The notes: generated by a model not told the origin, from the letters alone. Shown: positions 33,301-42,493, counted from the first letter of the stretch. The stretch: DNA of 64,000 nt from JAUVXJ01 sp034411995 (GCA_034411995.1 DAOUME010000026.1:496001-560000), one strand, 5' to 3'. Translations and numbers: made by a program.

Positions 33301-34536
33301 CTAGTGCCCCTTCTGGCTGCCCCGATACGGTACAGCCTCATCGCCGAACCAGTCGCGGCCCATGATGATCTTCATCACGTGATAGCCACCCTCAGCACCG
33401 ACCAGATACGACATGGTGCCTCGCATGGACATTTCCAGCGGGGTCTCCTTCGTGTAACCGAACCCGCCGTGATACATCATGCCGTTCCGAGCTACGCGCA
33501 CTCCCAACGGAGGCGAATAGCACTTGCACAGAGCGATGGTACGGTTGATGTCACGATAATCGACCTTGGACTTGTCCTTGCGGGACTGGTCGATCAGCCA
33601 GGCGCCCCTCTGCAGCATAAGCTTGAGCATCTCCAGCTCGGCCTTGTCGTCCACCATCTCGAAGGAGATCGCTTCGAAGTTCATCAACGGCCTGCCGAAA
33701 AGTATCCTCTGCTTCGTGTAGTCGCGGCTGATCTCCAGACACCTCTCAGCGCCACCGAGGCAAGCGGCGGACACCACCGCGCGCGCTACGTTGAAGCCCG
33801 CCATGTTGACGTAGAAGCCCTTGTTCTCCTCGCCCAGGATGTACTTCTTGGGAATCTCGACATCCTTGTAGATGAAGCCACCCGTGGAGAGACCCATGCG
33901 GCCCATGTCACTGTAGGCGGTGTAGCTGGTGCCAGGTGCGTTGGCGGGGAACCACGCAAAGGTGGATCCTTTGTAGCCCTTCCCGGGGTCGGTCAGGAAC
34001 AAGGTGCAGTGACCGCCGCCCCTCTCTGTTGCCTCCCGCACGCCGCTTATATAGGCCTTCTCACCGTTGATGATCCAGCTATCCCCTGTGTCCTTGGTGG
34101 CAGCCAACTTGATGTTGGCGAGATCTGACCCTCCACCGGGCTCAGTGGTGTTGATGCCCATGAACCACTCGCCGGAGGCCACCTTGGGCAGGATCTCCTC
34201 CTTGGCCTCCTCCGTGCCATGGTCGACCAGGATCATGGACCAGCCGATGCACAGCAGAGTATACACCGGGAGCGACATACTCAGTTCGCCACGGGCGAGC
34301 TCGAAGATGGTCGACACCGCATACTGCATCTCCTCACCCGGAACCGCGCAGCCGCCATACTCCTCAGGAATGGTAATACCAAAAATACCCAAGTCAGCCA
34401 TCTTGTCGATGATTTCCTCGGGTATCCGGTGCCATTCCTCGTCGATCTTCCTGGCTATGGGGTCCAGTTCCTGCTCAGCAAACTCCCTCACCGTTTGCTT
34501 CCAGAGTTCCTGCTCAGGGGACATCGTGAAATCCAT
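33301..34536 (-). CDS. Acyl-CoA dehydrogenase
   Basis: 411 residues, full ACAD family. FAD-side motifs are MGINTTEPGGGSDLANIKLAA and, near the C-terminus, MYHGGFGYTKETPLEMSMRG, the usual end region. It oxidises an acyl-CoA to the 2-enoyl-CoA and passes electrons to ETF. The exact chain length is unknown, and the catalytic base cannot be assigned by eye. The ATG has AAGGAGGT 8 nt upstream. It is the first gene after a perfect promoter. The electron-transfer genes etfAB-fixXC lie downstream on the same strand and probably serve it. Confidence 0.94.
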   Translation of the reverse strand: MDFTMSPEQELWKQTVREFAEQELDPIARKIDEEWHRIPEEIIDKMADLGIFGITIPEEYGGCAVPGEEMQYAVSTIFELARGELSMSLPVYTLLCIGWSMILVDHGTEEAKEEILPKVASGEWFMGINTTEPGGGSDLANIKLAATKDTGDSWIINGEKAYISGVREATERGGGHCTLFLTDPGKGYKGSTFAWFPANAPGTSYTAYSDMGRMGLSTGGFIYKDVEIPKKYILGEENKGFYVNMAGFNVARAVVSAACLGGAERCLEISRDYTKQRILFGRPLMNFEAISFEMVDDKAELEMLKLMLQRGAWLIDQSRKDKSKVDYRDINRTIALCKCYSPPLGVRVARNGMMYHGGFGYTKETPLEMSMRGTMSYLVGAEGGYHVMKIIMGRDWFGDEAVPYRGSQKGH

Positions 34537-34583
34537 CAGACTCTACCTCCTTCACTTGTTTGGGCTTTGACGAAGAGCATTTC

Positions 34584-34612
34584 ATTATAACACACCTATT
34601 GACAGCTGTCAA
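34584..34612 (-). promoter_or_regulatory. Consensus promoter with palindromic operator candidate
   Basis: Minus strand TTGACA (34612-34607), 17 bp, TATAAT (34589-34584). The -35 box is one half of a perfect 14-bp palindrome, TTGACAGCTGTCAA (34599-34612). A dimeric repressor bound there would block RNA polymerase. The TTGAC-N4-GTCAA form is compatible with a Crp/Fnr-family site; the regulator is unknown. Confidence 0.88.
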
Positions 34613-34963
34613 ACCAACAACACCTCGACGGGGAAGTGCCATGTTTCCCCTTCAGAGAGCGAACCGCCTGGCCGAATCCTCCCCAAACACCAGCTTGCGG
34701 GTGCGGCTCGGATGGGAACGACAGCGAGCCGGGACAGTCCGCCCAACGGTGGCCCGGCCAGCGTCCTCCCACCACGTAGTGCTCAGCCTCGTCCGCTGCT
34801 GATCCGCCACGGGCGAGGCCCTCAAGTCAGGGCCGTGCCATTCACTCGCATATCATACCAGCGCAAGGTCAAAATGGGGTCTTAATGCGGTCCAAATCTG
34901 GTCAGAGCGAGGTGTGTGGAAGAGCATGGCCATGTGGGCCTGTCGTATGGCCACTGGCACCTC
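34613..34963. other. Divergent intergenic region
   Basis: About 350 nt between the acyl-CoA dehydrogenase promoter and the plus-strand promoter at 34964. Short open frames here show no recognisable protein. Nothing else is identifiable. Confidence 0.5.
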
Positions 34964-34992
34964 TTGCCCCTCTGACCCTTAGTTGCTATAAT
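34964..34992 (+). promoter_or_regulatory. Promoter of the GT4/nucleotidyltransferase operon
   Basis: TTGCCC (34964-34969), 17 bp, TATAAT (34987-34992) on the plus strand, 53 nt before the glycosyltransferase ATG. Confidence 0.75.
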
Positions 34993-35044
34993 CGTCTAGT
35001 CCCTCGAAGCAGGGATCCACGAAAGAGCTCAGTCCAGAACGTAC

Positions 35045-36163
35045 ATGAAAGTCGCCTGGTTCGGACACAAAACCAGAAAGCGCGGCAACGGGCTAGTAAC
35101 GTACTCTGACCAGCTCACAGAGGGATTGGAAGCCCGCGGCGCACATGTCCTCTTTTTCTACCACGGTCCTCTGGTCGACAATGCGGCTCAAGCCCCGCAC
35201 CTCAAGAGGCTCAGTTCGCTCAGCCTATGGGACCACGACCTGATCTCGTCGCCGCGCTCCAAGGCGCTCATCAAGAGAACTCTGCTGGACGAGAGGGTTG
35301 ACATAGCCCACGTGTCCATCTCATTTTCCAACCTTGATTTCGGCCTCCCACAGATGTGCAACGACCTGGGTATCCCCATTGTGGCCACGTTTCACGCCCC
35401 GTATGATCGTCGCGCCAGCCTGTGGGGCGTGGGCTCACGATTGCTATACCGCATCTGGTCGCTCGCCTTGGCCAGGTACGACGCAGTGGTGATCTTCTCG
35501 CACGAACAGAAAGCCATCCTCGCCGAATGCGGAGTACGGCCAGAGCGCATACACGTGATCCCCAACGGGGTGGACACCCACCACTTCCATCCTGGACCTT
35601 CCAGCTATAAGGAAGAACTCGCAGCGGAGTTGCTGGTCGTGTACTGCGGTCGTCTCGATCCGGAGAAGAATGTGGGGACACTTCTGGAGGTATTGTGCAG
35701 CTTGCAGTCTCCGCCTCGCTGCAAAGCCGTGGTGGTCGGCAACGGGGTCGAATACGAGAGACTGCGAAGCCGGTACGCAGGAGAGACGACGGCATTCACG
35801 GGGCTGATCAAGGATCAGGATTCGCTGGTTCGCATCCTGCGAGCAGCAGACATATTCGTGCTACCCTCTGAGGTTGAGGGACTGTCCATCGCCATGCTCG
35901 AGGCCATGGCCTGCGGCACCGCAACCATAGCCACAGACGTTGGTGGCGACGGCGAGGCGCTCGCGGGCGCTGGCATCGTGATCGATCCCCATGATCTACG
36001 GACCCAGCTCAGCCTGGCGCTGAAGATCCTGATGGACAACCCTGGCCTTCGACACACTCTCGGCAGAGAGGCACGGCGCAGGATCGTATCTCGCTACTCC
36101 CTCCAGCACAACACAGACCAAATCCTACAGCTATACGAACGACTGTTGACGGTCGGCGCTTGA
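35045..36163 (+). CDS. GT4 family glycosyltransferase (GT-B fold)
   Basis: 372 residues. The N-terminal acceptor loop reads TRKRGNGLVTYSDQLTEGL. The C-terminal domain has VIPNGVDTHHFHPG, VYCGRLDPEKNV, and LPSEVEGLSIAMLEAMACG with the E-x7-E donor motif. It resembles lipid and exopolysaccharide glycosyltransferases of the alpha-mannosyl or glucosyl type. It leads a plus-strand unit with a sugar-nucleotide transferase 60 nt downstream, which may provide its donor. The ribosome site is weak. Confidence 0.9.
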   Translation: MKVAWFGHKTRKRGNGLVTYSDQLTEGLEARGAHVLFFYHGPLVDNAAQAPHLKRLSSLSLWDHDLISSPRSKALIKRTLLDERVDIAHVSISFSNLDFGLPQMCNDLGIPIVATFHAPYDRRASLWGVGSRLLYRIWSLALARYDAVVIFSHEQKAILAECGVRPERIHVIPNGVDTHHFHPGPSSYKEELAAELLVVYCGRLDPEKNVGTLLEVLCSLQSPPRCKAVVVGNGVEYERLRSRYAGETTAFTGLIKDQDSLVRILRAADIFVLPSEVEGLSIAMLEAMACGTATIATDVGGDGEALAGAGIVIDPHDLRTQLSLALKILMDNPGLRHTLGREARRRIVSRYSLQHNTDQILQLYERLLTVGA

Positions 36164-36223
36164 CAGTCAGAGCCCTCCAGCCACGGCCTCACGCGACGAG
36201 AAGGCAGAAAGGGCAGGCAGACC

Positions 36224-37201
36224 ATGAGAATCATCATCCCCATGGCAGGACTGGGAACGAGACTCAGGCCCCACACCCACACCAAGCCCAAGCCTCTGCT
36301 GAATGTCGCAGGAAAGGCCGTCCTCGATCACGTGCTGGACAAGCTCGAGGGGTTAGACATCGAGGAGGTCGTTTTCATCGTTGGACACCTCGGTGAGCAG
36401 ATCCGGCACCACGTCGAAGCCCACTACGATTTCCCTGCCAGCTACGTCGAGCAGCGCGAACTGAAGGGCCAGGCGCACGCGCTATACCTGGCGCGGGAAC
36501 ACCTGGTAGGGACCGTGTTCATCGTCTTCGTGGACACCATCTTCGAGGCCGACCTCGCTTTCCTGGACAAAGTGTCCTCCGACGGAGTCATCTTCGTGAA
36601 AGAGGTGGAGGATCCCAGTCGCTTCGGAGTGGTGACCGTCGAAGACGGATACATCACTGGTTTCGTGGAGAAGCCCGACGAACCTGTGTCCAACCTGGCC
36701 ATCGTGGGACTGTACTACATCAGGAACTCGCACCTCCTCTTGGAGTGCATGGAAGCTGTCCTGAGGGGAGGCATCCAGACGAAAGGGGAATACTACCTGG
36801 CAGATGCCCTTCAGCTAATGGTCGATCGGGGAGCGAAGCTCGAGCCCGGCGCCGTGCAGGTCTGGGCCGACTGCGGGAAGCCAGAGACCCTGTTGGCCAC
36901 TAACCGTTACCTGCTCGACCAGAGAGACGGCCCCCATGGAACCCCCACCAACTCGGTGATCCTGCCCCCTGTCCACATCTCATCGTCGGCCTCCATCACC
37001 GACTCGATCGTCGGCCCGTACGTGTCGGTGGCCGAAGACGTGCAGATAACTCGCTCCATAGTCAGCGACTCCATCATAGATGAAGGGGCTCGCATCGACA
37101 GCGCCATCCTCAACGAATCGCTCGTAGGAGATCGGACCGAGATCAAAGGGCGGCCCAGTGTAGTGGACCTCGGAGACGACTCCCGGCTGGATCTGGGGTG
37201 A
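36224..37201 (+). CDS. Sugar-1-phosphate nucleotidyltransferase (RmlA/GlmU-like)
   Basis: 325 residues. The nucleotide-binding signature is IIPMAGLGTRLRPHTHTKPKP. The N-terminal catalytic domain spans about 1-230; VEKPDEPVSN and GEYYLADALQLMVDRGA are active-site parts. Residues about 245-315 form short left-handed beta-helix repeats, as in the longer glucose-1-phosphate thymidylyl/uridylyl enzymes. It makes an NDP-sugar from NTP and a sugar-1-phosphate. Specificity (glucose with dTTP or UTP) is not readable. It probably supplies the neighbouring glycosyltransferase. Confidence 0.9.
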   Translation: MRIIIPMAGLGTRLRPHTHTKPKPLLNVAGKAVLDHVLDKLEGLDIEEVVFIVGHLGEQIRHHVEAHYDFPASYVEQRELKGQAHALYLAREHLVGTVFIVFVDTIFEADLAFLDKVSSDGVIFVKEVEDPSRFGVVTVEDGYITGFVEKPDEPVSNLAIVGLYYIRNSHLLLECMEAVLRGGIQTKGEYYLADALQLMVDRGAKLEPGAVQVWADCGKPETLLATNRYLLDQRDGPHGTPTNSVILPPVHISSSASITDSIVGPYVSVAEDVQITRSIVSDSIIDEGARIDSAILNESLVGDRTEIKGRPSVVDLGDDSRLDLG

Positions 37202-37207
37202 GCGAAG

Positions 37208-37465
37208 ATGGAGGGGGGCCTTCACGTCGAGTGTTATTCGGGCAGCCGGCACGCCGAGCGCCCCATCTCCTTCGACTACCTGGGCCGGAAGCACGTGGTC
37301 AAGGTAGTGGTCAAAACATGGCGAAGTCCCACGGCACTTCATTTTCGCGTTAGGACACAGGAGGACGAAAGCTTTGACTTGACATACGATGAGAGAGCTG
37401 AGCAGTGGAGCATACTTGATTCGGCGCCCATGCCGCCAGAGCACAGGGAAAGAGGAGAACCATGA
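37208..37465 (+). CDS. Small conserved-looking protein of unknown function
   Basis: 85 residues, charged, with no signal peptide or membrane segment. Alternating hydrophobic segments (ISFDYLGRKHVVKVVVKTW, then LHFRVRTQ, then FDLTYDERAEQWSI) suggest a small all-beta fold. I do not recognise the family with confidence. It starts 6 nt after the nucleotidyltransferase, and its stop overlaps the aminotransferase start by 4 nt (ATGA), so it is almost surely translated as part of this operon. Confidence 0.65.
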   Translation: MEGGLHVECYSGSRHAERPISFDYLGRKHVVKVVVKTWRSPTALHFRVRTQEDESFDLTYDERAEQWSILDSAPMPPEHRERGEP

Positions 37466-38625
37466 GAGAAGTCCTCGCATCGAGGGTGCGCTCCGTTCCG
37501 CCTTCCGGGATCAGGAAGTTCTTCGACGTGATCGCTACCATGGACGACGTGATCTCCCTGGGGGTTGGGGAGCCTGACTTTGTGACTCCTGCCCCCATCA
37601 CGCAGGCAGGAATACGTTCGCTGGAGAGAGGAGAAACCAGCTATACCTCCAACGCAGGCGTACTCGAACTGAGGCAGGAACTATCGAAACATCTGGCCAG
37701 GCTGTACGGGGTGGAATACGATCCAGCCGAGGAACTCCTGATCACCGTCGGTGTGTCCGAGGCGCTGGCCCTGGCGCTATTGGCGGTGGTCGATCCCGGC
37801 GAAGAGGTCATCGTCCCCGAACCTTGCTTTGTCTCCTACAAACCCGGCGTGATCTTCGCCGGTGGGATACCCGTAACGGTCGAAGCCAGGGTGGAGAACG
37901 GGTTCCAGATCACGGCGGAAGACATAGAGAAGAAGATCACCCCTAAGACCAAGGCCCTGCTCATCGGGTATCCCAACAACCCCACGGGCGCGGTGATGAG
38001 CAGGGAGATACTGTCGGAGATCGCCGCTCTGGCAGAGAGGCACGACCTCGTCGTTCTTTCCGACGAGATCTACGATCGTCTTGTCTACGGCGTCGAACAT
38101 GTGTGTTTCCCCTCCCTGCCCAACATGCGCGAGAGAACCATTCTGTTGAGTGGCTTTTCGAAGACGTACGCCATGACCGGTTGGCGTTTGGGCTACGCCG
38201 CGGCGCCCGGGCACCTGCTCGCTGGCTTGCGCAAGGCACACCAGTACATCATCATGTGCGCCCCCACCACAGCACAGGTGGCGGGCATCGAGGCTCTGCG
38301 ACACGGTGAGGATGCGGTCCAGGAGATGCTTCGAGAGTACGACGCGCGGCGACGGGTAATCGTCGATGGCCTCAACACCATCGGCATGCCGTGCTTCGAG
38401 CCCAGAGGAGCGTTCTACGCCTTTCCTTCCATCCAGAACACGTCGCTGAGCTCCGAGGAGTTCTCGGAAAAGCTGCTCTTCGACAAGAAAGTGGCGGTGG
38501 TGCCCGGCACGGCGTTCGGTGAATGCGGGGAGGGCTTCGTCCGTTGTGCCTATGCCACGTCGCTGGTGGAAATCGAGGAGGCCCTCAGCCGAATGGAGGA
38601 CTTCGTCAAGCAGCACCGCAGATGA
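37462..38625 (+). CDS. Class I/II pyridoxal-phosphate aminotransferase
   Basis: 387 residues, aspartate-aminotransferase fold type I. The PLP-lysine lies in LLSGFSKTYAMTGWRLGYA; YPNNPTGAVMS and LSDEIYDRLVYG supply other cofactor contacts. The sequence begins with a typical SVPPSGIRKFFDVIATMDD segment as in archaeal/bacterial aspartate, aromatic or alanine transaminases. The amino donor and acceptor are not certain. It is translationally coupled to the small gene before it and followed by rlmD. Confidence 0.92.
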   Translation: MREVLASRVRSVPPSGIRKFFDVIATMDDVISLGVGEPDFVTPAPITQAGIRSLERGETSYTSNAGVLELRQELSKHLARLYGVEYDPAEELLITVGVSEALALALLAVVDPGEEVIVPEPCFVSYKPGVIFAGGIPVTVEARVENGFQITAEDIEKKITPKTKALLIGYPNNPTGAVMSREILSEIAALAERHDLVVLSDEIYDRLVYGVEHVCFPSLPNMRERTILLSGFSKTYAMTGWRLGYAAAPGHLLAGLRKAHQYIIMCAPTTAQVAGIEALRHGEDAVQEMLREYDARRRVIVDGLNTIGMPCFEPRGAFYAFPSIQNTSLSSEEFSEKLLFDKKVAVVPGTAFGECGEGFVRCAYATSLVEIEEALSRMEDFVKQHRR

Positions 38626-38695
38626 CTCGGGCCAGCGCACCTCCTATCCGTGCACTCTTGCGCCTGGCGGGTCTTCAGCCCAGGATGATGTGGAG

Positions 38696-39922
38696 ATGAT
38701 ACGAGTCCAGATGGAAGCCATGGCCCACGGCGGAAGCGCTCTGGCCCGCCACGAGGGCAAGGTGGTGTTCGTACCGTACGTCCTGCCCGGAGAGGAAGTA
38801 CTGGTCGAGGTGACAGAGGAGAAGGCCAGGTACGCGCGCGGCCGCCCTGTCGAGATCGAGACACCCTCCGCAGACCGGGTCGAACCGCGCTGCTCTCACT
38901 TCGGCACCTGTGGCGGCTGTCACTGGCAGCATATCTCCTATGATAGACAAGTGAGACTCCGCGAGGAGATCTTACAGTCCCAGTTGGCTAAGATCGCACA
39001 CCTGCCCGACGCACCGGTGGAGCCTACAGTTCGTGCCGAAAACCCGTGGCACTATCGCAACCATGTACAACTACACCTGGATGAGACGGGCCGGTCAGGC
39101 TTCACGGCCGCCGAACGGCACGTCGTCGTGCCCATTGCTGAGTGCTTGATCATGCATCCGCTCCTATGGGAGATGTTCTCCTCACTGGACATCGATTTCC
39201 CCGACCTGGAGAGAGTTTCTCTTCGCGCCGGAATCTCTACCGGAGAGCAACTACTCATCCTGGAGACGGCGGGGCACGAAGCACCAGGCGTGGAGATCGA
39301 CGTGCCCATCTCCTGCGTCCTGCTTCTAGGAGACGGCCAGCCCGTCACCTACGTTGGTAACAGCTACGTCACCGAGCAACTGGCCGGCAGATCGATCCGC
39401 ATCTCTGCCACCAGCTTCTTCCAGGTTCACACCGACCAGGCGGAACAACTCCTGGCCACGGTCAAGCGGTATGTTAACCCCCAGGGCGACGAGGTGGTGC
39501 TGGACCTCTACTGTGGCGTCGGCACCTTCGCCATAGGTCTCTCGGACAGCGTGGCGGAGGTCATCGGCATCGATAGCAGCGAGGCCGCCATCGGAGACGC
39601 CAGCCACAACTCGAAAGGCATCACCAATCTGCGTTTCCAACAGGGCAGCGTAGAGCAACTGCTACCCACCATCGAGGAGGGGATTGATCTGGTGATCCTC
39701 GACCCACCTCGACAGGGGTTGAGCAAGCAGGCGCTCAGCGCGCTGGTGAGGCGAACTCCCGATAAGGTGGTCTATGTCTCCTGCGACCCGGCAACCCTGG
39801 CCCGAGATGTGGGCAGAATGACCCAGGCTGGATACGAGCTCGTCGCGGTCCAACCAGTAGACATGTTCCCGCAGACCTACCATGTCGAGGCCGTGGCGCT
39901 TCTTCAACTCGGCTCAGCGTGA
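38696..39922 (+). CDS. rlmD: 23S rRNA (uracil-C5)-methyltransferase RlmD/RumA family
   Basis: About 408 residues. It has an N-terminal TRAM-like domain (about 1-58) and an iron-sulfur site C66-x5-C72-x2-C75 in CSHFGTCGGCHWQ. The SAM-binding LDLYCGVGTFAIGL and the catalytic Cys in YVSCDPATLARDV follow. It methylates a uridine in 23S rRNA (U1939 type) or tRNA; RumA, RumB and TrmA cannot be split with certainty by eye. The ATG at 38696 is favoured because earlier codons overlap the aminotransferase gene and show no family likeness. Confidence 0.88.
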   Translation: MIRVQMEAMAHGGSALARHEGKVVFVPYVLPGEEVLVEVTEEKARYARGRPVEIETPSADRVEPRCSHFGTCGGCHWQHISYDRQVRLREEILQSQLAKIAHLPDAPVEPTVRAENPWHYRNHVQLHLDETGRSGFTAAERHVVVPIAECLIMHPLLWEMFSSLDIDFPDLERVSLRAGISTGEQLLILETAGHEAPGVEIDVPISCVLLLGDGQPVTYVGNSYVTEQLAGRSIRISATSFFQVHTDQAEQLLATVKRYVNPQGDEVVLDLYCGVGTFAIGLSDSVAEVIGIDSSEAAIGDASHNSKGITNLRFQQGSVEQLLPTIEEGIDLVILDPPRQGLSKQALSALVRRTPDKVVYVSCDPATLARDVGRMTQAGYELVAVQPVDMFPQTYHVEAVALLQLGSA

Positions 39923-40036
39923 AGGTTGCGATGAACGCTACCGGGGCTTATCGTCGGGGCGCCCGCGCGGCCACTAGCCTCTCCATGGAGAGCAAAGGGC
40001 ACCTCGCTTTGGAAGCCCGGACGACGGAGGCGAGAA

Positions 40037-40579
40037 ATGAGCATTCGACCCCTTGCACCCAGCAGCGACCCGGTGCTAAGGGAAAAAGGCAAGAAGGTGC
40101 GCGACTTCGGACCATCGCTGCAAGAACTCATCGATGACCTGGTAGACACCATGCGCGATGCGCCAGGGGTGGGACTGGCCGCGCCTCAGGTTGGCGTGTC
40201 GCTACGGGTAGCCGTCATCGAGTTGCCGAAGGATGAGGAAGAGGAGGGCAACGATCCCTATCGTGGCAAGGTGATCGTCCTCTGCAACCCCGAGGTGGTG
40301 AAGACCTGGGGAGAGGAAGAGCAGCAAGAGGGCTGTCTTTCCATGCCGCAATACATCGGCGACGTGACTCGCGGGGCACGTGTCCTGGTCAAGGCGCAAG
40401 ACCGCCGCGGCAAGCCCTTTCGCATCAGGGCAGAAGGACTCTTGGCCAGGGCTTTACAGCACGAGATCGATCACTTGAACGGCACGCTGTTCGTGGACCG
40501 GGTGGCAAGCCTGGACAAGCTATACCGCACCGAACCCCTCGAGGACGAAGCGACCACCGAAGAGAAGCCGGTTCTCTGA
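40037..40579 (+). CDS. def: Peptide deformylase
   Basis: 180 residues with all three deformylase motifs: GVGLAAPQVG (44-53), EGCLSMP with metal ligand C100, and HEIDHLNG with H142, E143 and H146. It removes the formyl group from nascent proteins. It lies at the end of the plus-strand unit, 114 nt after rlmD, and converges with the HAD gene with 14 nt between them. An acidic loop (EEEEGNDPYRG) in the middle is slightly longer than in the E. coli enzyme. Confidence 0.96.
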   Translation: MSIRPLAPSSDPVLREKGKKVRDFGPSLQELIDDLVDTMRDAPGVGLAAPQVGVSLRVAVIELPKDEEEEGNDPYRGKVIVLCNPEVVKTWGEEEQQEGCLSMPQYIGDVTRGARVLVKAQDRRGKPFRIRAEGLLARALQHEIDHLNGTLFVDRVASLDKLYRTEPLEDEATTEEKPVL

Positions 40580-40593
40580 GCGCTCACTGCGAA

Positions 40594-41292
40594 TCAGAAC
40601 CAGGTTTCGAGCTGGGCAGTGTTCTCCAGTATGAGGTCTGCTCCGGCCCTGAGGAGCTCGTCGTGCTCTCCGAAGCCGCACAAGACCCCTACGGCGAAAG
40701 CACCTGCTCTCTTCGCCGATACCATGTCTACGGCGGTATCACCCACCATCGCACACTGTGAAGGCAACAGGCCCAGCAAACTGGCCGCATGCCGTACCGG
40801 CTCAGCATGAGGTTTCAGCCTCCACGTATCCTCTCTACTGGTCACCACCTCCACGAGGCGCTCCAGTTCGAACTGCCGGAGAAATGCAGAGGCATCGGCC
40901 CGAGAGCGTGTGGTGACTACCCCCAGCCGGTAGGATGATCGGAGATGACGGATCATCTCCAGAACGCCCTCGACCGTGACGAACCGACCCTGCACGCGTG
41001 GGCCCCGCAGCCGTCGAAGCCTGTCGCCGATGGACAGCACTTCGTCGTCCCATCCCACGATGTCGAGCAGAGAAACGACTGCGTTCGTCGGCCCTTCAGC
41101 GGCAAGCAGTAGGCGACGCAGCATCGGCCTTGGATCATGCCTGGTGAATACTCGGGACCACCCCTCCAGCCTGCTGGCCAGGCCCTCCAGGAAAGCATCA
41201 TCGGTGTCGATCAAGGTACCGTCGAGATCGAACAGGATCGCCTCGATCGTGGCTCTGACCTGCTGGAAGGCGGGGTCGTCAGGACTCAGCAT
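40594..41292 (-). CDS. HAD-superfamily phosphatase, Gph/PGP-like
   Basis: 232 residues. HAD motif I is ILFDLDGTLIDTDDAF, motif II VVTTRSRAD, motif III around WRLKPHAEP, motif IV MVGDTAVDMVSAKRAG. The helical cap between motif I and II is of the C1 type, as in phosphoglycolate and related phosphatases. The substrate is unknown. It begins inside the last 14 bp of the AI-2E family gene, so expression is coupled to it. Confidence 0.88.
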   Translation of the reverse strand: MLSPDDPAFQQVRATIEAILFDLDGTLIDTDDAFLEGLASRLEGWSRVFTRHDPRPMLRRLLLAAEGPTNAVVSLLDIVGWDDEVLSIGDRLRRLRGPRVQGRFVTVEGVLEMIRHLRSSYRLGVVTTRSRADASAFLRQFELERLVEVVTSREDTWRLKPHAEPVRHAASLLGLLPSQCAMVGDTAVDMVSAKRAGAFAVGVLCGFGEHDELLRAGADLILENTAQLETWF

Positions 41293-42463
41293 CGTCGGGC
41301 TCTGCCGCGTCCGCAGCTACTGATTCCGGTATCCTCTGCTCCGCGGCGGAAGGAGGCGTCGCCACTGGCAACTCCACCGGCGCTTCCACCTCGATCAGCT
41401 TGTAGTAGACGTACCGGCCCAGGATCTTCAAAGTGCCTATCACTGGCGCAGCGAGGAAGGCACCTACTATTCCTCCCAGGGCGTAGCCGCCGATGGCCCC
41501 CACCATGACCACCAGAGGATGGAGCTTCACGCTTCCACCGAGGATTCGCGGCGCCAGGAAGTTGTTCTCCACCTGCTGGATCAGCACATACAGTCCCAGC
41601 ACCAGCAACGCGAACCAGCCCGGGGCAAGAGGCAAATGGGTGGAGCCCTGGAAATAGGCCACGGCTATCGCAGGGATACAGGCGATGATCGGCCCAAGGG
41701 TAGGAACGACCTCCAGCACCCCCGCCAGAATCCCCAGCAGCAGGGCGTTCTTCACACCCACCAGCCAGGTGAGCGCCCCGGTCATCACGCCGACCGTCAG
41801 CGACAAGAGTAGCAGACCCCTGAAGAACGAATTCCAGACTACGCCGATCTTGCCGCGCAAGACATCGACGTCATCCCGGTAGTCTGGAGGCACAAGCCCA
41901 TCAATGGCCCTGCCAATACCGTCAGCATCCTTGAGGAGCCAGAAAGAGACCACCAGGATGAAGATCAGCCACACGAACGTGGAGGCGAAGCCGGAGGCCA
42001 GACCAAAGGCGATCCCCAGCATCTCCTCAGCCGAGCGCGACGCAAAGCGCGTGATGAGCTGGATCAAGCTGTCCTGGAGTTGGTCGAAGAGATCGGATAG
42101 CTCGATGGTATAGTCCAGGAAGGTAATCGTCTGGTAGGTATCCTTGATGCGCAGCACGCTCTGATAGATCTGCTGCAAATCGACGTCGATCGAGGAGATC
42201 TGCTGCACCACCATGGGGGCCAGCAGGGAGAGCGCCAAGACAAGGGCAAGCAAGAGGATCAGATAGCTGACAGCAGTTGCCGTGGTCCGTGAGAGGCGAA
42301 GTCTCGCCAGCAGCCCCACCACCGGGCTCAGGAGGTACGCCAGGAGACACGCCAGAATGACGGGAGGAAGCAGGCTGCGAACTCTATAGACTAGCAGCGA
42401 CCCGGCCACTAGGAGGCCGGCAACAACCCACTGTTTCGTCGACTTGCTCCACGGCTTGGACAC
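41279..42463 (-). CDS. AI-2E family transporter (PerM/TqsA-like)
   Basis: 394 residues with about eight hydrophobic segments. The typical family stretch VEVVPTLGPIIACIPAIAVAYFQ is present in two neighbouring blocks near residues 268-290, and VVMVGAIGGYALGGIVGAFLAAP near 330. Residues about 70-170 form a long extracytoplasmic coil between helices. Members are permeases of unsettled substrate, including quorum molecules and ions. GTG start with a G-rich ribosome site. It lies between a P-type ATPase gene and a phosphatase gene. Confidence 0.9.
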   Translation of the reverse strand: MSKPWSKSTKQWVVAGLLVAGSLLVYRVRSLLPPVILACLLAYLLSPVVGLLARLRLSRTTATAVSYLILLLALVLALSLLAPMVVQQISSIDVDLQQIYQSVLRIKDTYQTITFLDYTIELSDLFDQLQDSLIQLITRFASRSAEEMLGIAFGLASGFASTFVWLIFILVVSFWLLKDADGIGRAIDGLVPPDYRDDVDVLRGKIGVVWNSFFRGLLLLSLTVGVMTGALTWLVGVKNALLLGILAGVLEVVPTLGPIIACIPAIAVAYFQGSTHLPLAPGWFALLVLGLYVLIQQVENNFLAPRILGGSVKLHPLVVMVGAIGGYALGGIVGAFLAAPVIGTLKILGRYVYYKLIEVEAPVELPVATPPSAAEQRIPESVAADAAEPDDAES

Positions 42464-42493
42464 GAGTTGTCCCCCCGATCCTGCTGGTCGAGT

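Noticed and set aside
34860..34910. Repeated GGTC-containing words near 34870-34905
   Set aside because: Short and imperfect; no regular spacing or palindrome.
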